From assembly GCA_964601505.1 (NCBI GenBank), contig CAZRNR010000058.1, positions 1-13,376 on the forward strand: DNA of 13,376 nucleotides, written 5' to 3'. Below, in pieces: positions 6,452 through 12,819 of the stretch. The stretch's first letter is position 1, and the number at the start of each line of letters is the position of its first letter. The position numbers and the translations under genes are program-made. Source of the DNA: DRWZ01 sp964601505. Its GTDB lineage: Bacteria; Calescibacteriota; Calescibacteriia; Calescibacteriales; Calescibacteriaceae. The notes under the pieces are model-generated. The model was not told the origin of the DNA, did not search any database, and saw nothing but the letters and a program-made list of their open reading frames with translations.

Positions 6452-6886
6452 ATGGATAACTCAGAAGAAATCATACTCAAAATATTCTCTGATTATAAAA
6501 ACATCGCAGTAGTTGGAATGAGTTCAGACGAAACCAAACCATCTAATAGAGTACCAAAATACCTCATGCAACAGGGATACAAAATAATACCAGTAAATCC
6601 TACAAAAGAAGAGATAATGGGGCTGAAATCATATAAGTCTCTTCTTGAAGTTCCAGATGCAATAGATGTTGTCGATGTTTTCAGAAGACCAGAGCAAGCA
6701 CTTGATGTTGTAAAAGAAGCTGTCGAAAGAAAAAAGCAAAGAAAGGATGTAAAAGTAATATGGCTACAAGAAGGGATAGTAAATGATCAAGCCAAAAAAA
6801 TTGCCGAGGATGCGGGAATACTCTTTATTCAAGATAAGTGTATGTTCAAAGAACATCTCAGAATCAGAGAAAAATTAAAAAAATAA
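6452..6886 (+). CDS. CoA-binding domain protein (YccU-like)
   Basis: A stand-alone CoA-binding Rossmann protein (CoA_binding_2 family) of 144 residues, the usual length. The nucleotide-binding start is IAVVGMSSDETKPSNRVPKYL (18-38), then GYKIIPVNP (42-50), and a family-typical middle with DVVDVFRRPE (72-81) and VIWLQEGIV (102-110). It ends in the hallmark DKCMFKEH (128-135), where the family has D-x-C-M-x-x-E-H. It resembles the CoA-binding half of acyl-CoA synthetase alpha subunits but has no catalytic partner domain; the cellular role of the family is not well known. The ATG at 6452 is 7 nt after the tRNA-His CCA end, with a tiny ATG-TAA minigene (6446-6451) just before it and no Shine-Dalgarno. 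Co-transcription with the tRNA is very likely. Confidence 0.92.
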   Translation: MDNSEEIILKIFSDYKNIAVVGMSSDETKPSNRVPKYLMQQGYKIIPVNPTKEEIMGLKSYKSLLEVPDAIDVVDVFRRPEQALDVVKEAVERKKQRKDVKVIWLQEGIVNDQAKKIAEDAGILFIQDKCMFKEHLRIREKLKK

Positions 6887-6919
6887 GATCATTTCATTTG
6901 AGAAAACTTTTTCCAAGAA

Positions 6920-7768
6920 CTACTTTATTACTCTCTGTGTTCTAACAGTAAAGCTTACAGGGGTTGAGAAAAAAGATCCCCTTCCTTCCTTATCTCTATA
7001 CCAAACTCTCCAAAAATAAAAGTCAGATGTAGATTTTATCGTTATCTGTTCCGGAAAAAATGTGTTTGAATTAGTTTCTAAAATCAAACTTACCGTGTCA
7101 AAATTCCTTTGTTCGGAAATCTCAAGGAAATATCTTGTCCCACCATCTGCCCTTTTCCACATAAAAACAAGAGGTTTTGGAAATCGTCCCTGGACTGGCA
7201 AAACAGATTCAACTGCTTGATTTAATGAATACTGCTCCAATTTTCCAGAGATCTTCATCCCACTACCCGCTTGAATAGTTTTTCTACCAATTTTTATCGA
7301 TCCCTCTATAACCTCCAGATGATTATTTGATAAATCCCCAATAATTCTAACAAAAGAATCTTTAATTTCTGCAGATGCATATGAAAAAACACATTTATCA
7401 CTTTTCAAAAGAGCTATTCCAAAGATATTAGAGATTTCAACATGTATCATCCCTTTTGGTTCCTTATATGTCCTTCTTATCTCAACAAAGGAATTCGGAT
7501 AAATTGATATTCTACAGTAACCATAATTAGGAAAAGTTATACTTACTACACCAAATGAATTTTCTCCTGTCGTTATCTTTGAAGGGAAATTCAGCTTCCC
7601 AATCTGACCAGAAATTTCAAGACCTTCTGGATTAATAATAAATAATTTCCCTGAAATGTAAGTTATGTAGTTTAGAGTATCCCACTTTTTTGAACATGAG
7701 AGGAGAAAAAAAATATAAAAGAAAAGATTAAAAAGAAAAAAGCTTATTGATCTTACAGATTTATCCAT
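6920..7768 (-). CDS. FecR-domain lipoprotein
   Basis: A predicted envelope lipoprotein of 282 residues. I take the ATG at 7768; a TTG six bases earlier is also in frame. The N-terminus is basic, then strongly hydrophobic (SFFLFNLFFYIFFLLS) and ends in a lipobox FLLSC with Cys25. Residues about 35-160 look like the all-beta FecR domain: SGKLFIINPEG, KITTGENSFGVVSITFP (the T-G-x-x-S-x-x-x-I/L pattern) and FVRIIGDLSNNHLEVIEG before a G-K-x-I-x-A-G-x-G end. The last 80 residues resemble a fibronectin-III-like domain (YFLEISEQRNFDTVS, DFYFWRVWYRDKEGRGSF). No sigma/anti-sigma gene accompanies it, so this is a structural or binding FecR protein and not an iron-transport regulator. TAAAAT (minus, 7789-7784) ends 15 nt before the ATG. 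Confidence 0.85.
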   Translation of the reverse strand: MDKSVRSISFFLFNLFFYIFFLLSCSKKWDTLNYITYISGKLFIINPEGLEISGQIGKLNFPSKITTGENSFGVVSITFPNYGYCRISIYPNSFVEIRRTYKEPKGMIHVEISNIFGIALLKSDKCVFSYASAEIKDSFVRIIGDLSNNHLEVIEGSIKIGRKTIQAGSGMKISGKLEQYSLNQAVESVLPVQGRFPKPLVFMWKRADGGTRYFLEISEQRNFDTVSLILETNSNTFFPEQITIKSTSDFYFWRVWYRDKEGRGSFFSTPVSFTVRTQRVIK

Positions 7769-7775
7769 ATTCAAT

Positions 7776-7919
7776 TTAAATAAATTTTACTCTTTCAAAA
7801 AGCTTGATTACTAAAAAACGTGAGTAATTCTGACATAAAAATACATAATTTCTTCTCTCATTAGTACAGATGTATTCATCCTCAAAGCTTACAACCTGCC
7901 TCGCAAATGGTATCGCATG
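7776..7919 (-). pseudogene. Possible remnant of an IS200-like (Y1/REP) transposase N-terminus
   Basis: On the minus strand 47 codons are open between a TGA (7922-7920) and a TAA (7778-7776), with no start codon. The translation (PFARQVVSFEDEYICTNE, then RRNYVFLCQNYSRFLVIK) recalls the opening of Y1/REP-associated transposases, which reads roughly E-Y-Y-H-I-x-N-R-G-x-x-R-x-x-I-F-x-x-x-x-D-Y-x-R-F-L. The N-R-G segment would be partly lost and the HUH catalytic region is absent. The stretch around 7880-8110 is also richer in G+C than its neighbours. It ends just before the FecR gene. The match is by eye over about 40 residues, so it is tentative. Confidence 0.25.
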
Positions 7920-8479
7920 TCAGTTATGGGGCTGCATCTTTCAAAAAGCATAAAATCTCTTGAGCCTATCTTTATTCCTGCATACATATCCTATCCGAGT
8001 TGGTTTGTCATCATTTCAGAAGCCATCCGAAAATACCTACATCTCTTACTACTCCTTTTCCAAATTGTCCTTGATACAAAACAGTATTTTCCTACAAGCT
8101 TATGCACGAAATACCATATAGATAATACTAATCTCCTGTTCTTATCTTCTCAAAGCTCTAGATAACTATTGGTAATCTCTTAGTATGTATATATTCAAGG
8201 TAGTATTGAAAGAAAGGCTAAAACAAAATGCTAATTGCCTAATTATGCAATATCTCAGATATGAGACGGAATTTTTCAGGAAGTCTTTAAGAATTTAAGA
8301 AAAGAAAAGATCTGGATGTTTTAAGTTTCACACTCAATTTGAGATTAATAGATATCGGAATCTATCTTCTCAATATTATTCTATTAAGAGTAAATTAAGA
8401 TATATGATATATTACAAAGTTTTTCCTAAATTAAAAAAATAAGAGATTAGAAAGTTATAAAAATAGATAGAAAAACTCC
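7920..8479. other. Long gene-free stretch, perhaps gene debris
   Basis: About 560 bp with no intact gene. The plus strand has an 82-codon ORF (7917-8165) whose product (Leu/Ser-rich, no motif) looks like the antisense of decayed coding sequence. On the minus strand one frame is open except for single stops (for example a segment reading DMYAGIKIGSRDFMLFERC), consistent with an old pseudogene that I cannot name. The part from about 8170 on is very AT-rich, with short inverted repeats: TCTCA-GATA-TGAGA (8253-8266) and TAGAT/ATCTA inside TTAATAG/CTATTAA (about 8340-8390). Confidence 0.45.
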
Positions 8480-9355
8480 TCATAATTCATGCTCGAAAGA
8501 TACATAGCTTAATCCAGAAAGTGAAGCAACAGTTCTTATTTCTCTAAAGAATTTTTCTATCTTATAATCTTTCATATATCCATATCCACCGTGAATTTGG
8601 ATGGCTTCTGAGATAAGGTTTTGAGATTCTCTAATACAATATCTTGCAGAAAAAAACAGGCTTTGGTAAAGCCGATTTATATCAGAGTAGCTTTTTTTCT
8701 CGATTATTTCATCGAGTCTGACACAGATGTTTTTTGCCGCATTTGAAATGATTTCTAAAAATTCTCTCATCTTTGCTATCTTATCCGCTACGGGAAAATA
8801 CTTTAATATTGGTATTCCCCCTTGAATCCTTTCATTAGAGTAAACAAAAGCCTTCTCCGAACATCTATTCACAATACCAAGAACATATGCAATCATAAAT
8901 GCGTAAAACAGAGTTAGAAAACTTTCATTTTCTATCTTACGATATGATCTTCCTTTTATGTCAATATTATCAATCTTATATAGTTTCATTGAAAGAGAAT
9001 CAAAAAATACCATATCCAAACCATGTAATTCGCAAATATAGGTATATCCATCTTTTGATATAAAAGCAATATCAGATGCTGATGAAGCAAATGGGAAAAT
9101 TGTCGAATCAGCCTTGAGATTTGAAGTAAATATCTTTTTAGGGAAATTCAAAAGTAAAGATAAAGGAAAGTTGCAACACATAAAAAATCCAATTTCTGAG
9201 TTATAAAAAGATAGAACTTTTACAAATTCAAATAACTCTTGTATAGAAACATATTCAGAAAGTGGCAGAAAACCAGAAACCATAAAAGAATTTAAAGCTT
9301 CATTAAAATCAAGATCTTCAATACTCCTTCCAATCTTACTGTAGTACTCATTCAT
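8480..9355 (-). CDS. Short, degenerate acyl-CoA dehydrogenase homologue
   Basis: The C-terminal half is clearly of the acyl-CoA dehydrogenase fold: YSNERIQGGIPI (172-183) matches the family's Y-x-x-x-R-x-Q-F-G-x-P-I, and IQIHGGYGYMKDYKIEKFFRE (252-272) matches the Q-x-x-G-G-x-G-Y FAD-contact region. The whole protein is only 291 residues against about 380, and residues 60-145 lack the usual T-E-P and W-I-T-N signatures of the middle domain. The short-chain catalytic Glu (Y-E-G-T) is replaced: the aligned segment reads LSGLSY, with Ser280 at the Glu position. The alternative Glu site of isovaleryl-CoA dehydrogenases aligns with Phe150. FAD binding is possible, dehydrogenation unlikely. It may bind an acyl chain or carrier in the adjacent glycan locus; that is inference. 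ATG at 9355; no Shine-Dalgarno. Confidence 0.75.
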   Translation of the reverse strand: MNEYYSKIGRSIEDLDFNEALNSFMVSGFLPLSEYVSIQELFEFVKVLSFYNSEIGFFMCCNFPLSLLLNFPKKIFTSNLKADSTIFPFASSASDIAFISKDGYTYICELHGLDMVFFDSLSMKLYKIDNIDIKGRSYRKIENESFLTLFYAFMIAYVLGIVNRCSEKAFVYSNERIQGGIPILKYFPVADKIAKMREFLEIISNAAKNICVRLDEIIEKKSYSDINRLYQSLFFSARYCIRESQNLISEAIQIHGGYGYMKDYKIEKFFREIRTVASLSGLSYVSFEHEL

Positions 9356-9389
9356 AATCTAATAAAATCAATACATGCGCTCGATCTTT

Positions 9390-9395
9390 ATTATA
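9390..9395 (-). promoter_or_regulatory. -10 candidate for the acyl-CoA dehydrogenase homologue
   Basis: A perfect TATAAT on the minus strand (9395-9390) lies 34 nt before the ATG at 9355. No good -35 hexamer is apparent. It sits in the 146-bp divergent spacer shared with the sulfotransferase gene. Confidence 0.35.
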
Positions 9396-9481
9396 TACCA
9401 AAACCTCTGCTTTTATTATATTACTATTAACTTGGAATTGATTCTTTTGTACTTTTATTGATTATTTATTTTTTACCTATC

Positions 9482-9487
9482 TATTAT
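9482..9487 (+). promoter_or_regulatory. -10 candidate for the sulfotransferase-glycosyltransferase pair
   Basis: TATTAT (five of six to TATAAT) ends 14 nt before the TTG start at 9502, with no Shine-Dalgarno between. Other A/T hexamers nearby fit nearly as well. Confidence 0.25.
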
Positions 9488-9501
9488 CTAAGAATCCACC
9501 T

Positions 9502-10347
9502 TTGCATAATTTTCAGAAAATAGTAAAAAATCCCTGGAATTTTTTAACAAAAATAAATCCAGATCAGATGGTAGTTCTCGCGGGGAGTCTCAGGTGTGGA
9601 ATATTATCAATATGCAAATATTTAGAAAAATATCATAAGGTAGATAAGGAGAAAATAACTATCTTACCCTACCTTCTGTTTGAACCAGAGAAACATATCC
9701 ATCAACTAGAGAATGCAGAAAAGGTTCTGATCATACTTAGGAATCCAGCAGATAGAGCTTTCTCTTTGTGGAAAAGTAATTTGCAAAATGGTTTAGAATG
9801 GCTCGATTTTGAAAACGCTATAGCAAGAGAACAAATAAGATTTCATAAACTTGCACACAAACAGATCAAATGGCGCTATTTATATTTTAGAGGAGGATTG
9901 TATTCAAAAAAGGTAAAAAATTTGAGAGAGCTCATGGGAGAAGATAGATTTTCAAAGAAGGTGCAAATAATACCTTTTGATGAAATCATGTCTGAGAAAA
10001 TACTTAAAAAAGCATTAGATATAGAAGGAGCAACATCAGATGTTATTCCCCAATTGAATAAATCAAAGATACCAGCGAATTCAAAAATACAGTTTACAGT
10101 AAGAAGAATTTTTGAAATATTTTCAGAAGAAAAAATAAGAAATACAGGAATCAAAAATTTACTTCAGATATTATGTAAAATAGTTATGGATCTGAATATA
10201 AAAGTTCAGGATATTACGAATTTGAACAGAATAGATAAATTACCGGATACAAAAGGCGTATATGATTTTCTTAAACATGCATACAAAGAAGATATAGAGA
10301 TTTTATCAGAAGATTTCCCTCAATTTCAAATATGGCTAAAGGACTAA
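9502..10347 (+). CDS. Sulfotransferase-like protein with degenerate PAPS loop
   Basis: Sulfotransferases of this fold move sulfate from PAPS to a hydroxyl or amino group. The best-kept part is the 3'-phosphate site LIILRNPADRAFSLW (76-90), with Arg80 and Ser88 and the following N-x-x-N-G-x-x-x-x-x-F-E-x-A-I. RGGLYSKK (130-137) and VQIIPFDEI (154-162) are also family marks. The 5'-phosphosulfate loop, normally G-x-x-K-x-G-T-T-S-L, reads AGSLRCGILSI (27-37): the Lys is Arg and T-T is I-L. Activity is therefore uncertain. The frame is open upstream to a TGA at 9439 with no ATG; TTG at 9502 gives 281 residues and a normal lead before the first strand, while ATG at 9568 would start right at that strand. 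The last 16 bp overlap the glycosyltransferase gene, so the two are co-translated. Confidence 0.75.
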   Translation: MHNFQKIVKNPWNFLTKINPDQMVVLAGSLRCGILSICKYLEKYHKVDKEKITILPYLLFEPEKHIHQLENAEKVLIILRNPADRAFSLWKSNLQNGLEWLDFENAIAREQIRFHKLAHKQIKWRYLYFRGGLYSKKVKNLRELMGEDRFSKKVQIIPFDEIMSEKILKKALDIEGATSDVIPQLNKSKIPANSKIQFTVRRIFEIFSEEKIRNTGIKNLLQILCKIVMDLNIKVQDITNLNRIDKLPDTKGVYDFLKHAYKEDIEILSEDFPQFQIWLKD

Positions 10348-11456
10348 AAATCTTATTATTATGCGGACTTTATCCTGAACAAAAAAAAATATTGGAGTCT
10401 GAAGTAAAATCTCCAGATTTTGAAGAAATAAGGAAAACCTTTCTAAAAATCACATCAATTCCTGCGAAATTTTTCTTTTATCTTAACAAAAATTTTGATT
10501 TTACTCAAATAGTTTTCAATTCAGAATTCCACCAGAAAATTTGGGAAAAAGAATTCTTTCCTGAAAATTCAGCTTTTGTGAGGAAAATTACTTCCAGCAT
10601 AAAACCAATCTCAAAAATAGATTTTTATTCAACTGAAGATTTTTACAGGATACTTGCTAAACAAATAATATTTTTCAAACCAGATGTAATAATAAATCTG
10701 GAAACAGAGCAGGTAAATCCTTTATTCTTTAAGATTCTGAAAAACAGTGTAGGTTTCAAACTTATAGGATATCATGGTGCAAATCCTATAAAAGTCGATC
10801 TCAGTCAGTATGATGCTTTTATATCTACCTTTATGCCAAATGTGTCAAAAGCAAGAGCATACGGAATTAAAGCTGAACTGATAAACTTTGGTATAGATCC
10901 GGATGAAATAAAGAGCATATTAAGTGAATTGGGAGATAAAGAGAAAAAATATCCCATTGTATTTTCTGGGAGTTTGCATAAAGTCCATAGAAGCAGATTA
11001 GTTCTCCTTGAAAGTATAGCTGAAGAATTTGGAGAGCAATTTAACCTTTTTACACATACAGATTATGCACTAACACCTATATTGAAAGAAGTATATAAAG
11101 GCAAAGTTTTCGGTAAGGATCACATAAAAACTTTAGCTCTCTCAAAGATAAGTATAAACCATCACGGAGATATACTTCCATGGGCTCATAATATAAGACT
11201 ATACGAGGCAACAGCAGCTGGGTCACTGTTGATTACTGATGAACTTCCGGGTTTGAGAAATTTATTTGAAGTCGGAAGAGAAGTTGCAGCCTATTCGTCT
11301 ATTCATGAATGCATAAAACTAATCAGAAAATTTCTTGAAGATGATGAAGAAAGAGAAAAAATAGCAAAAGCCGGACAAAAGAAAACACTATCAAAACACA
11401 CATATGAAAACAAGCTTGAAAAATTAATTGAAATGATAAAAGATATAACCTCATAA
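10332..11456 (+). CDS. CgeB-like glycosyltransferase (GT-B, Glyco_trans_1_2 type)
   Basis: A 374-residue GT-B-fold glycosyltransferase with no membrane segment. The N-terminal half opens with KILLLCGLYPEQ (5-16) and has KPDVIINLE (116-124) and KLIGYHGANP (143-152), a first Rossmann domain. The second domain carries the family's conserved end: ALSKISINHHGD (269-280), NIRLYEATAAGSLLITDE (287-304), LFEVGREVAAYSS (311-323) and a helical region with H-T-Y-x-N-K (356-361). The E-A-x-A-A-G-x-L-L-I-T-D-E block is the sugar-nucleotide site. This is the CgeB/spore maturation protein group, which decorates surface glycans or proteins; donor and acceptor cannot be told. The ATG lies inside the end of the sulfotransferase gene (16-bp overlap), so the pair likely acts on the same glycan. 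Confidence 0.88.
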   Translation: MAKGLKILLLCGLYPEQKKILESEVKSPDFEEIRKTFLKITSIPAKFFFYLNKNFDFTQIVFNSEFHQKIWEKEFFPENSAFVRKITSSIKPISKIDFYSTEDFYRILAKQIIFFKPDVIINLETEQVNPLFFKILKNSVGFKLIGYHGANPIKVDLSQYDAFISTFMPNVSKARAYGIKAELINFGIDPDEIKSILSELGDKEKKYPIVFSGSLHKVHRSRLVLLESIAEEFGEQFNLFTHTDYALTPILKEVYKGKVFGKDHIKTLALSKISINHHGDILPWAHNIRLYEATAAGSLLITDELPGLRNLFEVGREVAAYSSIHECIKLIRKFLEDDEEREKIAKAGQKKTLSKHTYENKLEKLIEMIKDITS

Positions 11457-11692
11457 ATAAAAAATAAATATATTTCTAAGTCCCTATAAATGTAAAAAAT
11501 CTATCTGCTAAAATCAGTAATGATTAAAAAGACATAGATTCAATTACTGCTTAAAATCAAAAACTTTTAATTTCATTTTAATCTTTGAAAGTAAGAATAA
11601 AAACTTTTATTTAATGCTTGAAGGAATTGGAATTTTAGATATAAAATAAAATTAAAAATGGTTCAGAATAATCTATAATAGAAAGAAAAAAG
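11457..11692. other. AT-rich spacer before the methyltransferase
   Basis: 236 bp without a gene. It holds an inverted repeat CAGTAAT (11515-11521) / ATTACTG (11543-11549) with a 21-nt loop, and the 11-mer AAAAACTTTTA twice (11559-11569 and 11599-11609). No strong terminator for the glycosyltransferase is seen. Confidence 0.5.
11618..11645 (+). promoter_or_regulatory. Promoter candidate of the methyltransferase
   Basis: TTGAAG (11618-11623, four of six to TTGACA) and TATAAA (11640-11645, five of six to TATAAT) are 16 nt apart. A second possible -10, a perfect TATAAT at 11674-11679, ends 13 nt before the ATG at 11693 but has no -35. The two are alternatives. Confidence 0.4.
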
Positions 11693-12638
11693 ATGATTAA
11701 TTATCAAATTATATGTCCATTATGCAGCTCTAACAGTACAACTAAAATAGAAACAATAAATAGAGAACAAATAATTTATTTATACAAATAAGGATTTTGG
11801 TATCGATGTTAGTTATCTATTGAAAAATGCTGATTTAGATTATTATGAATGTTCGTCGTGCAAGCTAAGGTTCTTCTATCCTTTAATAGTTGGTGATGAA
11901 AAATTTTATAATGCATTACAACGAGTATGCGACTGGTATTACATGGATACAAAAGAAGAGTATATTTATGTTAAAAATTATATCAAACCTGATGATAAGG
12001 TTCTTGAGGTTGGATGCGGTAAAGGCTATTTCTTCAAGCATATTTCTACTAAAACTAAATATTACATTGGATTAGAACTTAATAAAAAAGCTAAAGAGAC
12101 TGCAGAATCGAACGGTATTAAGGTTGAAAATATCACTGTAGAGGATTACTCAAAAAAATATCCAGAGACTTTTGATGTTGTTGTAAGTTTTCAAGTCCTG
12201 GAGCATGTATCAGATCCAAAAGGTTTCATAGAGGCTAAAATAAAATTATTAAAGAAAGGAGGATTATTGATTATAGCTGTTCCTAGTGAAGATTCCTTCA
12301 TAAGGTACGCAGCAAATGTAACGCTTAATTTACCCCCACATCATGTTACAAGATGGTCTGATGAAACTTTGAAGAAAATAGCAGAAATATATAATTTAAA
12401 AATGATTGATCTTTACCATGAAAAAGTTCAAGAAGGTCATAAAGTTTGGTTTATAACAACAGTTTTAAATAGCTTATTCATTCCGCCACATCGCTTGATT
12501 GACTTATCTTTAAAATGGAAGTTAATAAATAAATTTTCTGAAAAACTTGCGAGATTAATTAAAGAAAAATTGAAAGAGGAATTACTTCCCAACGGACACA
12601 CTGTCGTTTGTATCTATAAGAAAGATTTAGTTCTATGA
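11693..12638 (+). pseudogene. Zinc-ribbon SAM-dependent methyltransferase, frameshifted
   Basis: A class I SAM methyltransferase of the type found in sugar and surface-glycan loci, with an N-terminal zinc ribbon. The ATG at 11693 opens 32 codons with CPLC (Cys8, Cys11) and stops at TAA 11789-11791. Dropping T11789 joins it to the long frame: ...YLYK + KDFGIDVSYLLKNADLDYYECSSCKL, which supplies the second zinc pair (Cys53, Cys56 of the rebuilt 314-residue protein). The SAM loop VLEVGCGKGYFF follows (about 103-114), then VVVSFQVLEHVSDPKGFI (motif II/acidic region), a motif III strand GGLLIIAVPSED, and HHVTRW. The downstream frame alone could start only at TTG 11820 and would lose half the zinc ribbon. 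It is a recent pseudogene, a sequence error or, less likely, a recoded gene. The GAAAGAAAAAAG before the ATG is at best a weak ribosome site. Confidence 0.85.
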
Positions 12639-12683
12639 AGAGTTAAATATTGCCAAAATTGAAGAGTTAAATATTATGAAAAT
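12636..12683. repeat. Two-copy 24-bp tandem repeat over the methyltransferase stop
   Basis: Units 12636-12659 and 12660-12683 match at 21 of 24 positions, including the 16-mer TGAAGAGTTAAATATT in both. The first unit begins with the TGA stop of the methyltransferase. It is a small tandem duplication by slippage or an iterated site; the unit length (24) is not that of a CRISPR array and there are only two copies. Confidence 0.8.
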
Positions 12684-12819
12684 TAAGTCCGATTAATTTC
12701 CTAGAAGATGAAATAAAACGATAAATTATCTATACCCAAAAATTTATTTCAAAATGCTCTTTTTTGATGATAATGAATTTAAGAATACTTCTGGCAAAGC
12801 TCTGCAACATTTCTGAAAA
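12684..12819. other. Spacer between convergent methyltransferase and deacetylase genes
   Basis: 136 bp, AT-rich. The arms GAAATAAA (12710-12717) and TTTATTTC (12743-12750) could form a weak stem with a 25-nt loop, hardly a terminator. No gene is seen. Confidence 0.5.

Noticed and set aside
7772..7774. TTG start for the FecR lipoprotein
   Set aside because: An ATG two codons later gives the same signal peptide and needs no rare start codon.
7917..8165. 82-codon plus-strand ORF in the gene-free region
   Set aside because: No ribosome site, no motif, Leu/Ser-rich composition; looks like the antisense of decayed coding DNA.
12636..12683. CRISPR-like repeat
   Set aside because: Two adjoining units with no spacer and no cas genes.
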